The notes below the pieces were generated by a model. The model had not been told where the DNA came from, made no database searches, and saw only the letters and a list, made by a program, of their open reading frames with translations. From an uncultured Subdoligranulum sp. (GTDB lineage: Bacteria; Bacillota_A; Clostridia; Oscillospirales; Ruminococcaceae): 9,612 nt of DNA. A program made the translations under genes and the position numbers. This document shows positions 1 through 7,176 of the stretch, one piece after another. Location: contig NZ_CALADU010000134.1 in NCBI RefSeq assembly GCF_937890665.1, forward strand, positions 1 through 9,612. The letters run 5' to 3'. How positions within the stretch are numbered: the first letter of the stretch is position 1; every line of letters starts with the position of its first letter.

Positions 1-16
1 GCTCATGAGGAGATGA
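1..16 (+). other. possible last codons of an upstream gene
   Basis: Reading the frame that ends at TGA 14-16 gives Leu-Met-Arg-Arg-stop. This could be the C-terminus of a gene whose stop lies just before the argR start at 22. In many Clostridia the gene before argR-recN is NAD kinase, following tlyA, so that is the natural guess. Only four codons are visible, so this is inference from known gene order and the sequence cannot confirm it. Confidence 0.2.
7..12 (+). promoter_or_regulatory. ribosome binding site deciding the argR start
   Basis: GAGGAG at 7-12 touches the ATG at 13 with no spacer, but sits 9 bases before the in-frame ATG at 22. Only the second arrangement is usable for initiation, so translation should start at 22. 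That start also gives the usual ArgR N-terminus (Met-Lys-x-x-Arg-His). Confidence 0.65.
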
Positions 17-21
17 TCCCG

Positions 22-483
22 ATGAAAAGTGCGCGCCATCAGGCAATTCTAGATTTAATTGAAAAACATCCGATTGATCGTCAGGAAGATTTGCTGGCCC
101 ATCTGCGAGAGGCTGGATTTGACGTAACGCAAGCCACGGTTTCGCGGGATATTCGCGATTTACAGTTGGTAAAGGTGGCGGATTCCGAGGGGCGCTACCG
201 GTATATGCCGGCGGCTGCTTCCGGGAAAGTGACGCACTCACCCAGCCGATTTGAGATGATTTTCCGGGAATCCGTCCTCAAGGTCGATTATGCGGGGCAT
301 ATGGTGTTGGTCAAGTGCTTTTCCGGTATGGCCAATGCGGCTTGCGAAGTGTTTGACGCAAAGCAATGGAACAATGTGGTGGGAACGCTTTCCGGTGATG
401 ATACGTTTTTTATTTTGATGCGTACCGAAGAAGATGCTGCCGCAATTTGCAAGACGTTGCAACAGTATGCGCGCCGCGGCTGA
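22..483 (+). CDS. argR: arginine repressor ArgR
   Basis: Transcriptional regulator of arginine biosynthesis and catabolism. As a hexamer it binds ARG boxes, with L-arginine as corepressor. From the ATG at 22 it has 153 residues, the normal family length. The N-terminal winged-helix domain (about 1-70) contains the recognition-helix segment ATVSRDIRDLQLVKV (residues 38-52), a hallmark of the family. The C-terminal oligomerisation and arginine-binding domain (about 80-153) carries GTLSGDDT (121-128), whose paired aspartates (126, 127) are the known arginine contacts. An ATG at 13 is in frame but lacks a spaced ribosome binding site. The gene lies 33 bp before recN and is probably cotranscribed with it and with genes to the left. 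This argR-recN adjacency is widespread in Bacillota (established knowledge). No ARG box was recognised in the window, so autoregulation cannot be judged. Confidence 0.95.
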   Translation: MKSARHQAILDLIEKHPIDRQEDLLAHLREAGFDVTQATVSRDIRDLQLVKVADSEGRYRYMPAAASGKVTHSPSRFEMIFRESVLKVDYAGHMVLVKCFSGMANAACEVFDAKQWNNVVGTLSGDDTFFILMRTEEDAAAICKTLQQYARRG

Positions 484-516
484 TACAACGCAACCTAAGC
501 AGGGGAGGGCTGGCCG

Positions 517-2184
517 ATGCTGGCAGACCTGAAAATTGAAAATGTGGCGGTCATCGAAAAGGCTGAAGTACATTTTACCACTGGGTTTAATGTGCTGACG
601 GGTGAAACCGGTGCGGGAAAATCGATTTTGATCGACTCCATCAATGCGATTTTGGGAAACCGCACATCGCGAGATCTGGTGCGCAGCGGTGCGCAAAAAG
701 CTTGTATTTGGGCTACGTTTGAAGGAATCCCGGACTCTGTAAAAAGTAAACTATCCCAATGTGGATACGAGGCTACGGATGATTTACTCTTGTACCGGGA
801 AATCAGTGCAGAGGGAAAAGGGAGTTGTCGCATTAATGGAATGCCCGCTACGGCCAGTGTGGTACGGGATATTTCCAGTGGACTATTGTCTATTCATGGT
901 CAGCATGATAGCCAAGGATTGACGAATCCAGCTTTGCATTTGGACCTTTTGGATCAGTACGCACAAAATACCGCACTCTTTCAGCAGTACTATCAAAGCT
1001 ATCGAGCGCTGGTAACGGTGAAACGACAGTTGGATGCCTTGAACGCCAGTGAGGCGGATAAACAACGGCGTATTGAGGCATTAACCGCTGAGATTGAAGC
1101 CATTGACGCTGCTGCCTTACAATCTGGCGAGGAAGCCTCACTGTTGGAAAGAAAAAATGTGATCACCCATGCGCAGAGTATTCTGGAAGGGATTACACAA
1201 GCGCATGTGGCTTTGGCTGGGGATGAAAACGGAGATCTATCCGGCGCAGCTGATCTGTTGGGCGGCGCTGTGGGCGGATTGCAGAATGGTGCACGGTTAG
1301 ACGAGAGCTTGCTGCCATTGGCGGAGCGCCTGCAGGAACTCTATTACACGGCGCGAGAATTGGAGACCGATTTGGCGGATCGTTTGGATGCGTATGATTT
1401 TGATCCGGCAGAGTTGGACACGATTGAGAGTCGTCTGGACATTATCTATCGAATCAAGCAGAAGTTTGGCATGGAAGTGGAAGAGCTTTTGGCCAAGCGC
1501 GAGCAGGATGTTGCGGAATTGGAGAATTTCCAAACATCCACGGAAAAGATTGCTGAACTAAAGAAGCAGATGCAGGTATTGTATGCCGAGGCGAAACAAG
1601 CGGCGGAGGCATTGACGCAAAGTCGCTTGAAAGCCTTTACGGCAATGAATAAGGAAATGAAAGCGGCTCTTTCTTTTCTGAATATGCCGGGCATCCGTTT
1701 CGCCCTGAAACATACACGGGGACCGTTGGCTTCGCATGGGCAAGATACGGTAGAGTTTTTGATTTCTACCAACCCGGGAGAAGAACCTAAACCGCTGGCA
1801 AAAATTGCATCCGGTGGTGAATTGTCCCGAATCATGCTTGCATTCAAAAGTGCGCTGGCGGATCGGGATGCGTTGCCTACTGTAATCTATGATGAAATTG
1901 ATACCGGTGTATCGGGATTGGCGGCAGGACGAATTGGTCAGCTTTTGCATCAGACTGCAAAAGGGCGGCAGGTGCTCTGCATCACTCACACGCCGCAAGT
2001 GGCAGCTTTTGCCGATAACCAACTGTTAATTCAGAAAAACGTTCACTCGGACCGCACCTATACCGAGATTCACACTTTGGATCTTGAAGGTCGCGTGCAG
2101 GTTCTTGCTCGTATGATTTCTGGGGATAAAGTCACCGACCTTAGTCTTGCCAATGCCCGCGAGTTGATTGAAAAATCACGCTAA
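517..2184 (+). CDS. recN: DNA repair protein RecN
   Basis: SMC-like ATPase that acts early in double-strand-break repair, tethering DNA ends and helping RecA. It has 555 residues, normal for the family. The N-terminal ATPase half has Walker A GETGAGKS (29-36) and the Q-loop region with GQHDSQ (128-133). A long charged, Glu/Lys/Gln-rich middle part (about 150-370) is the expected coiled-coil arm. The C-terminal half has the ABC signature ASGGELSR (431-438), Walker B VIYDEID (456-462) and the switch histidine in ITHTPQ (489-494). All catalytic motifs look intact. The start is supported by AGGGGAGG at 501-508, eight bases before the ATG. It follows argR by 33 bp with no terminator between, so the two are probably cotranscribed. 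No clear terminator follows recN; the next promoter, for the T-box transcript, begins only about 20 bases after its stop. Confidence 0.96.
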   Translation: MLADLKIENVAVIEKAEVHFTTGFNVLTGETGAGKSILIDSINAILGNRTSRDLVRSGAQKACIWATFEGIPDSVKSKLSQCGYEATDDLLLYREISAEGKGSCRINGMPATASVVRDISSGLLSIHGQHDSQGLTNPALHLDLLDQYAQNTALFQQYYQSYRALVTVKRQLDALNASEADKQRRIEALTAEIEAIDAAALQSGEEASLLERKNVITHAQSILEGITQAHVALAGDENGDLSGAADLLGGAVGGLQNGARLDESLLPLAERLQELYYTARELETDLADRLDAYDFDPAELDTIESRLDIIYRIKQKFGMEVEELLAKREQDVAELENFQTSTEKIAELKKQMQVLYAEAKQAAEALTQSRLKAFTAMNKEMKAALSFLNMPGIRFALKHTRGPLASHGQDTVEFLISTNPGEEPKPLAKIASGGELSRIMLAFKSALADRDALPTVIYDEIDTGVSGLAAGRIGQLLHQTAKGRQVLCITHTPQVAAFADNQLLIQKNVHSDRTYTEIHTLDLEGRVQVLARMISGDKVTDLSLANARELIEKSR

Positions 2185-2202
2185 GCGGCAGGGGGCTTTT
2201 CC

Positions 2203-2231
2203 TTGACTTTCCCCGGTAAGTATGATACAGT
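2203..2231 (+). promoter_or_regulatory. sigma-A promoter of the tyrS T-box transcript
   Basis: A -35 element TTGACT (2203-2208) lies 17 bases before a -10 element TACAGT (2226-2231). The -10 is preceded by TG one base upstream (2223-2224), an extended -10. Transcription would start near 2238, just before the T-box Stem I. An alternative -10, TATGAT at 2221, is only 12 bases from the -35 and is less likely. Confidence 0.65.
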
Positions 2232-2239
2232 TATATTCG

Positions 2240-2532
2240 ATAAATGCGTTGAAGGGAACAAGTACTCGCGGTGCATCCGCCCCAGAGAAGTTTCGGTTGG
2301 TGCAAGAAACTGACGGTGCACGGCAATAGAGGAATACATCCCAGAGCAGCAGACTGAACAAATTATTCAGTAGGTCGAGCCGTGTGCGCACGTTACAGCG
2401 TTTGGGTGTCAAGGCGTTCCTTTGGCCGTTGTGCACCCGCGAAGTCCCGTTACCGTGAGGCGCGGGAAAACAGAGGTGGTACCGCGAATTTTCGCCCTCT
2501 GCCAAATTTTCAATTTGGCAGGGGCTTTTTCT
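2240..2532 (+). promoter_or_regulatory. T-box riboswitch, tyrosine-specific
   Basis: Leader RNA that senses uncharged tRNA-Tyr and controls read-through into tyrS. Visible parts of Stem I: the GGGAACAAGTA element (2254-2264); a GGGA/TCCC helix (2254-2257 with 2339-2342); a GTGCA/TGCAC helix (2271-2275 with 2317-2321); and a distal hairpin AGTTTC/GAAACT (2289-2294 with 2306-2311) with a GGTTGGTGCAA loop. The specifier codon TAC (Tyr) is at 2335-2337. A linker hairpin ACTGAA/TTCAGT spans 2353-2371. The antiterminator pairs CAGAGG (2471-2476) with CCTCTG (2496-2501) and GCG (2484-2486) with CGC (2493-2495), leaving the canonical 7-base bulge TGGTACC (2477-2483). Its fourth base, T, can pair with the discriminator A of tRNA-Tyr. 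The specifier, the bulge and the downstream gene agree on tyrosine. Confidence 0.95.
2496..2531 (+). terminator. T-box regulatory terminator
   Basis: A 13-bp stem, with one G-U pair, joins 2496-2508 to 2512-2524 with a 3-base TTC loop, followed by a T-rich run from 2526. Its 5' arm starts with CCTCTG (2496-2501), the same bases needed by the antiterminator, so the two structures exclude each other. Without uncharged tRNA-Tyr this hairpin should stop transcription before tyrS. Confidence 0.93.
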
Positions 2533-2563
2533 TTGTTCCTGCCACACAAACAGGAGGATCTTT

Positions 2564-3784
2564 ATGACAATCTATGACGAATTGAAGGCCCGTGGCCTGA
2601 TCGCTCAGGTAACGGACGAGGAAGAAATCAAAGAAGTCATCAACAATGGCAAAGCAACCTTTTATATCGGGTTTGACTGTACGGCGGATAGCCTGACTGC
2701 AGGACATTTTATGGCGTTGACCTTGATGAAGCGCCTGCAGCAGGCAGGCAACCGTCCTATTGCATTGATTGGCGGCGGTACGACGATGATTGGCGATCCT
2801 TCCGGGCGCACGGATATGCGTAAAATGCTGACCAAAGAAGATATTGCGCATAACGCCGAGTGCTTCAAGCGCCAAATGGAACGCTTCATTGAGTTTGGCG
2901 AAGGAAAGGCTTTGATGCTCAATAACGCAGAGTGGCTGCTGAAACTAAACTATGTAGAACTGCTGCGCGAGGTGGGCGCTTGCTTCAGCGTCAACAATAT
3001 GCTGCGGGCTGAGTGCTACAAACAGCGTATGGAAAAAGGCCTGTCCTTCCTTGAGTTCAACTACATGATCATGCAGAGCTACGACTTTTACTACATGTTC
3101 CAGCATTATGGCTGCAACATGCAGTTTGGCGGCGATGATCAGTGGAGCAATATGCTGGGCGGCACTGAATTGATCCGCCGTAAGCTCGGAAAAGATGCCT
3201 ATGCGATGACCATCACCCTGTTGACCGATTCTCAGGGCAAAAAGATGGGCAAAACGGCTGGCAATGCCGTTTGGTTGGATCCCAACAAAACCAGTCCCTT
3301 CGAGTTCTATCAGTACTGGCGTAATGTAGGTGATGCTGATGTGCTGAAATGTATTCGCATGCTGACCTTCCTGCCTTTGGAGCAGATTGATGAGATGGAT
3401 CATTGGCAGGGCGAGCAGCTCAATCAGGCCAAAGAAATCTTGGCCTACGAGCTGACCAAAATGGTTCATGGCGAAGAAGAAGCGCAAAAGGCGCAGGCTA
3501 CGGCACGCGGTTTGTTCAGTGGTGCGGCTGACCACGAGAATATGCCCAGCACTGTATTGGATGCTTCTCTGGTCAAAGATGGCGCAGTTGGGCTGCTGGC
3601 CGCTATGGTTGCTGCAGGGCTGTGCGCATCCAACCGGGAAGCACGCCAGTTGGTACAGCAGGGCGGTGTCTTAGTGGATGGCGAAAAGGTAACGGATCCC
3701 AAAACGACCTTGAGCGACGAGGCGTTGCACAAAGGTGTCGTGATTAAAAAAGGCAAAAAAGTATACCACAAAGTAATGCTCTAA
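2564..3784 (+). CDS. tyrS: tyrosine--tRNA ligase (TyrRS)
   Basis: Cytoplasmic class Ic synthetase that charges tRNA-Tyr. It has 406 residues, slightly shorter than typical bacterial TyrRS (about 420). The Rossmann catalytic domain has FYIGFDCTADSL (33-44) followed by the HIGH-type motif, here Thr-Ala-Gly-His (45-48). The tyrosine-site segment YDFYYMFQHYG is followed by GGDDQW (189-194; commonly GGSDQW). The KMSKS-type loop is KKMGKT (226-231). The C-terminal S4 RNA-binding domain covers about 340-406 (SNREARQLVQQGGVLVDGEKV). The start has AGGAGG (2552-2557) six bases upstream. Expression is controlled by the tyrosine T-box and ends at the terminator after 3790, so it is a single-gene unit. 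The replaced first HIGH histidine is unusual against the textbook motif, but the rest of the enzyme looks complete. Confidence 0.96.
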   Translation: MTIYDELKARGLIAQVTDEEEIKEVINNGKATFYIGFDCTADSLTAGHFMALTLMKRLQQAGNRPIALIGGGTTMIGDPSGRTDMRKMLTKEDIAHNAECFKRQMERFIEFGEGKALMLNNAEWLLKLNYVELLREVGACFSVNNMLRAECYKQRMEKGLSFLEFNYMIMQSYDFYYMFQHYGCNMQFGGDDQWSNMLGGTELIRRKLGKDAYAMTITLLTDSQGKKMGKTAGNAVWLDPNKTSPFEFYQYWRNVGDADVLKCIRMLTFLPLEQIDEMDHWQGEQLNQAKEILAYELTKMVHGEEEAQKAQATARGLFSGAADHENMPSTVLDASLVKDGAVGLLAAMVAAGLCASNREARQLVQQGGVLVDGEKVTDPKTTLSDEALHKGVVIKKGKKVYHKVML

Positions 3785-3789
3785 AGGAT

Positions 3790-3842
3790 GTGCCGGAGGT
3801 CTTCTGCTCAAACAGGCGGGAGGCTTTCCGGCCTTTTTATTA
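3790..3842 (+). terminator. rho-independent terminator after tyrS
   Basis: The stem GCCGGA (3792-3797) pairs with TCCGGC (3827-3832). It extends inward through G-U pairs and a second helix around CTTC/GGAG, and is followed by CTTTTTATTAT. It lies eight bases after the tyrS stop. Confidence 0.8.
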
Positions 3843-3874
3843 TAGAAAACTTTTGTGTCTGGCACGGGATTTTC

Positions 3875-3903
3875 TTGCTCTTATGGGGAAATTAGGATAT
3901 AAT
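3875..3903 (+). promoter_or_regulatory. promoter for the radA unit
   Basis: A perfect -10 TATAAT (3898-3903) lies 17 bases after a weak -35 TTGCTC (3875-3880). It sits between the tyrS terminator and radA, so it is the likely start of the radA-sseB-DUF7916 transcript. The poor -35 suggests modest or activator-helped expression. Confidence 0.6.
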
Positions 3904-3932
3904 AAAAGAAGTCTGTAAGCAGGGAGGATGTC

Positions 3933-5336
3933 ATGCCCAAAGACAAGTTAAAAACGATTTATGTCTGTACACAGTGCGGCGAAACCAGTCCTCGATGGCT
4001 GGGGCGTTGCCCATCGTGCGGCGCTTGGAATACGATGACCGAGGATGTGGTTGCGGAACCCGTCAAGGCTTCCCCGAGCGGGCGCGGCAATACCAGCGCA
4101 CGTGTGCCGGGTCAGACGACCTTGACACCTCATAAATTAGTAAATATTAGTACAACCGAAGAAAAAAGCCGCATTGTCACGGGCATCAGCGAGCTGGATC
4201 GGGTGCTCGGCGGTGGCATTGTGATCGGAAGCGTTACGCTGATTGGCGGTGAGCCGGGAATTGGAAAATCCACCATTTTGTTGCAGCTCTGCGGTGAAGT
4301 CAGCAAAACCAAAAACGTCCTATATGTCACGGGCGAAGAATCCGTCCGGCAAATCAAGCTTCGGGCGGTTCGTCTGGACGTGCCCCAAGAGAATATCTCT
4401 CTGGTGGCAGAAAGCGACGTGGATGAGATTTGCGGACTGATTGAATCGATGAAGCCGGATCTTGTGGTGATCGATTCCATCCAAACGATGCGCTGCACAG
4501 ATATCGCATCCTCATCCGGTACTGTCAGTCAGGTCAAGGAAAGTACGGCACGTTTTTTGAACGTTGCCAAGACATTAGAAATCCCGACATTCATCGTCGG
4601 GCATGTGAATAAAGATGGTGCGATTGCGGGTCCCAAAGTAATGGAACATATTGTGGATACGGTCCTTTACTTTGAAGGAGATAAAACATTGCCCTACCGC
4701 GTTTTGCGCGCGGTAAAAAATCGTTATGGCTCGACCAACGAAATTGGTATGTTTGATATGACGGGGCGCGGGTTAGCGCAAATCGAGAATCCCTCCCAAG
4801 TTATGCTGGAAGGTCGACCGCTAGGTATCAGTGGTACGTGTGTTGCTTGCGTGATGGAGGGGACGCGCCCGGTACTAAGCGAGATTCAGGCATTGGTCAC
4901 AAAGACTAGCTTCCCGAGTCCGAGGCGAACCGCCAGCGGTTTCGACTACAATCGAATGTACCTGCTTTTGGCCGTCTTAGAAAAACGAGCCGGATACGCT
5001 TTCTCCAATCAAGATGTTTATGTCAATATCGTGGGTGGTCTAAAACTGGACGAAACAGCCTGTGACCTGCCGGTCTGTATTGCGATGGCATCCAGTTTGT
5101 TGGATTTACCGGTAGGGGAGAAAACATTTGCTGTTGGAGAAGTGGGACTGGGCGGGGAGATTCGCAGCGTTCCGCATTTGGAAACGCGGCTGCGGGAGGC
5201 GCAGCGAGTCGGTTTTGATACTGCCATTGTTCCCAAACACAATTTGAAATTGATCGACCCGGCCCAGTTTCCGGGCTTGCGTCTGGTGGGGGTATCCTAT
5301 CTGCGGGAAGCGATCAACACAATTAAATTAAAGTGA
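3933..5336 (+). CDS. radA: DNA repair protein RadA
   Basis: RecA-related ATPase/helicase that processes recombination intermediates and promotes branch migration. It has 467 residues, normal length. A four-cysteine zinc finger sits at the N-terminus (Cys12, Cys15, Cys26, Cys29 in YVCTQCG...RCPSCG). The RecA-like core has Walker A GEPGIGKST (106-114) and Walker B LVVID (177-181). The RadA-specific motif is KNRYG (262-266), where the family consensus is KNRFG. The C-terminal Lon-protease-like domain (about 280-467) includes VGGLKLDETACDLPV and GEVGLGGEIR and is not expected to be proteolytic in RadA. The start is backed by AGGGAGG (3921-3927), five bases before the ATG. It is the first gene of its unit, and the next gene begins 11 bp after its stop. 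Confidence 0.96.
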   Translation: MPKDKLKTIYVCTQCGETSPRWLGRCPSCGAWNTMTEDVVAEPVKASPSGRGNTSARVPGQTTLTPHKLVNISTTEEKSRIVTGISELDRVLGGGIVIGSVTLIGGEPGIGKSTILLQLCGEVSKTKNVLYVTGEESVRQIKLRAVRLDVPQENISLVAESDVDEICGLIESMKPDLVVIDSIQTMRCTDIASSSGTVSQVKESTARFLNVAKTLEIPTFIVGHVNKDGAIAGPKVMEHIVDTVLYFEGDKTLPYRVLRAVKNRYGSTNEIGMFDMTGRGLAQIENPSQVMLEGRPLGISGTCVACVMEGTRPVLSEIQALVTKTSFPSPRRTASGFDYNRMYLLLAVLEKRAGYAFSNQDVYVNIVGGLKLDETACDLPVCIAMASSLLDLPVGEKTFAVGEVGLGGEIRSVPHLETRLREAQRVGFDTAIVPKHNLKLIDPAQFPGLRLVGVSYLREAINTIKLK

Positions 5337-5339
5337 GGA
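5334..5339 (+). promoter_or_regulatory. ribosome binding site deciding the sseB-like start
   Basis: TGAGGA (5334-5339) overlaps the radA stop codon and lies 8 bases before the ATG at 5348. The alternative in-frame GTG at 5333 has only A/T-rich sequence upstream and no Shine-Dalgarno site, so 5348 is preferred. Using the radA stop as part of the site suggests translational coupling. Confidence 0.6.
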
Positions 5340-5347
5340 ATCCAAGT

Positions 5348-6205
5348 ATGCCTACGCCGAATAAACCGAAAATGCCGGCTTTTAATCCGGAATTGAAGAA
5401 AGCGATTGCCGCCTTTGGAAAGGAAAATACGCCCCAAAATCTGAACATTGTGCTGAATCATCTGGTTAAATCCCCGCTGCTGACGCCAGTCTTGTTTGAC
5501 CTAAACGGGGCGCCGGCACCTAAACCGGGACCGGATGGGCGAGTGCAGCTTCCTAAAAATACGAAAGTCAGCTTTGTGATGGTCAATAGCAACGAGGGAA
5601 AGCATTACTACTTAGGCTTTACAGATTGGGAAGCAGCCCACACATGGCAGAAGAAAGCTGGACAGGGACGGCAGATTGTTGCACTGCGGTTTGATGATTT
5701 TGCCAATATGCTCCAGAAGAATCAAGAAGCGGCTGGTTTGGTCTTGAATCCGGGAGAAAACAGCCTACGGCTGGAGGCTCGGTTGATTACCTCTGTCAAA
5801 AAACAGAAAGACTCTTTTACAGAAATGCAGAAGGCTCGCGAAGCCGCCCAGATCCATCCCGGAGACAAGGTTACAATCGTAGAACCCACGGTGTTGGCGG
5901 ATGCTTTGCTGGACCCGATTTGCAAGGTACTTGCTGATGCACCGGGCGTGGGTTCGGCTTACTTGCAGATTATGATTGTCAACGAAACCAGAAAATGCTA
6001 TCTGCTGGTGTTGGATGGCCCGAAAGATGACAAGCTATTTGCCGCGGTAGCCCAAGCGGCGCGGCCTTACCTGTTAAGCCGTGAGCAAAAAATGAATCTA
6101 ACCATCACTACATCCGTATCGCCGTTGGGGCAGCAGGGCATGCGCGGCAGCGAACCCTTCTATCGTAAAGGCGTGGGGCGCGTTGTGGAGGATGATGACG
6201 AATGA
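5348..6205 (+). CDS. SseB-domain protein
   Basis: Protein of 285 residues resembling SseB, named from a serine-sensitivity effect in E. coli; its biochemical role is not established. An N-terminal SseB-type domain spans about 15-147 (SPLLTPVLFD, then VNSNEGKHYYLGFTDWEAAHTW at 79-100, cut here by its Gly-Phe turn, then RFDDFANML and GLVLNPGENSLRLE). A charged linker (150-167) leads to an SseB C-terminal-type domain (about 168-272: IHPGDKVTIVEP, AYLQIMIV, CYLLVLDG, ending EPFY). There is no signal peptide or membrane segment, so it should be cytoplasmic. The tail is acidic (EDDDE). The start at 5348 is chosen over GTG 5333 on the ribosome binding site. It lies 11 bp after radA and overlaps the next gene by 4 bp (ATGA), implying one operon. 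The family call rests on recognised local motifs. Confidence 0.75.
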   Translation: MPTPNKPKMPAFNPELKKAIAAFGKENTPQNLNIVLNHLVKSPLLTPVLFDLNGAPAPKPGPDGRVQLPKNTKVSFVMVNSNEGKHYYLGFTDWEAAHTWQKKAGQGRQIVALRFDDFANMLQKNQEAAGLVLNPGENSLRLEARLITSVKKQKDSFTEMQKAREAAQIHPGDKVTIVEPTVLADALLDPICKVLADAPGVGSAYLQIMIVNETRKCYLLVLDGPKDDKLFAAVAQAARPYLLSREQKMNLTITTSVSPLGQQGMRGSEPFYRKGVGRVVEDDDE

Positions 6206-7131
6206 GAACCAAACGCTTGCTGGACTGTACCCCCAAAGAATTGGCCGCCTATGACAAAGCTCAGTTACTGGAGGCCATTGCCGGAAGCGAGGGAAGGGTT
6301 CTTGCCTGTGAGACGATCGGTATCACGCCGCCCCTTTTGGTGGATGTGACCAACGCAGAATATGCAGCTTCTTTGAGTGCCGATATTTTGCTGCTGAATA
6401 TGTTTGATGTGGAAGACCCGGTGATTCAGGCCCTGCCGCAGGTTTCGAAAGAAGAAACAGTCCGAGAGCTAAAACGCTTGACGGGATGTGTAATCGGTAT
6501 CAATTTGGAGCCAACCAATGCCTTGTTGGCACAAGAAAATGACGGAACGCTTTGGCAGATGAAGCAAGGACGATTGGCTGCCGCTGCTAATGCGAAATTG
6601 GCTGCAGATATGGGTGTGGACTTGATTGTGTTGACCGGAAATCCCGGCAATGGGGTTAAGAACGAAGCAATCGAACAAGCACTTCGAGAAATCTCGGCCG
6701 CTGTGGGAGATCGCGTGATCTTGGCTGCGGGAAAAATGCATGCCTCCGGTGTGGCAGGCGAGGGCGGCGAAAAGATCATGACCGTGCAAGATGCGGAAGC
6801 CTTTTTGGATGCGGGGGCTGACGTTATCTTACTGCCTGCCCCGGGGACCGTACCGGGAATCACCATGGAATATGCGCATAAGCTGATTGAAGCCGTACAT
6901 GCGAGAGGAAAGTTAGCGTTGACTTCGATTGGAACCTCGCAGGAAGGTGCAGATACAGCGACCATTCGTCAGATTGCATTGCTGTGTAAGATGGCTGGAG
7001 CGGATATTCACCATATCGGCGACACCGGTGTTCCGGGAATGGCCCTTCCGCAAAATATTCTGGCATATTCCATTGCAATTCGTGGGGAACGCCATACCTA
7101 TCACAAAATGGCACAATCGGTTAATCGATAA
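6202..7131 (+). CDS. TIM-barrel protein, DUF7916-type, function unknown
   Basis: Protein of 309 residues that resembles a family annotated variously as DUF7916, 'PEP phosphonomutase' or 'haloacid dehalogenase-like hydrolase'. The classical DxDxT HAD signature is not visible, so the hydrolase name is probably wrong. The family start RLLDCTPKEL (5-14) is present. Alternating strands and helices fit a beta/alpha barrel: LLVDVTNAEYAA (45-56), ADILLLNMFDV (60-70), VIGINLEP (97-104), LIVLTGNPGNG (141-151), VILAAGKMHASG (172-183), ADVILLPAPGTVPG (206-219), LALTSIGTSQEG (238-249) and GADIHHIGDTG (266-276). Conserved-looking Gly, Asp and His at strand ends (His180, His270, His271, Asp274) suggest a ligand or metal/phosphate site, which is inference. 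It has no signal peptide. GGAGG at 6187-6191 precedes the ATG by 10 bases, and the start overlaps the SseB-like stop by 4 bp, so the pair is coupled. Confidence 0.65.
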   Translation: MRTKRLLDCTPKELAAYDKAQLLEAIAGSEGRVLACETIGITPPLLVDVTNAEYAASLSADILLLNMFDVEDPVIQALPQVSKEETVRELKRLTGCVIGINLEPTNALLAQENDGTLWQMKQGRLAAAANAKLAADMGVDLIVLTGNPGNGVKNEAIEQALREISAAVGDRVILAAGKMHASGVAGEGGEKIMTVQDAEAFLDAGADVILLPAPGTVPGITMEYAHKLIEAVHARGKLALTSIGTSQEGADTATIRQIALLCKMAGADIHHIGDTGVPGMALPQNILAYSIAIRGERHTYHKMAQSVNR

Positions 7132-7170
7132 AAATAGGGGAGCGATGATGAATCGTTCCCATTTTGTTTC
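7131..7170 (+). terminator. terminator after the radA unit, possibly bidirectional
   Basis: A 9-bp stem GGGAGCGAT/ATCGTTCCC (7138-7146 with 7152-7160, one G-U pair) has a GATGA loop and is followed by ATTTTGTTT. AAAAT (7131-7135) before the stem can pair with ATTTT (7161-7165), so the minus strand also shows a hairpin followed by CTATTTTT. It begins directly at the stop codon of the DUF7916-type gene. Confidence 0.75.
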
Positions 7171-7176
7171 CAACGC

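Noticed and set aside
2382..2567. A short open frame on the plus strand across the T-box
   Set aside because: It overlaps the antiterminator and terminator, whose base pairing explains the sequence fully.
2945..3535. A 196-codon open frame on the minus strand inside tyrS
   Set aside because: It is fully antisense to conserved TyrRS sequence, with no plausible ribosome binding site or recognised motif.
4695..4715. A perfect 7-bp inverted repeat TACCGCG/CGCGGTA inside radA
   Set aside because: It falls in the conserved region leading to KNRYG and is followed by A rather than T on the coding strand. It is best explained by codon choice.
5333..5347. GTG start giving the SseB-like protein five extra residues
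   Set aside because: No Shine-Dalgarno sequence precedes it, whereas the ATG at 5348 has TGAGGA at suitable spacing.
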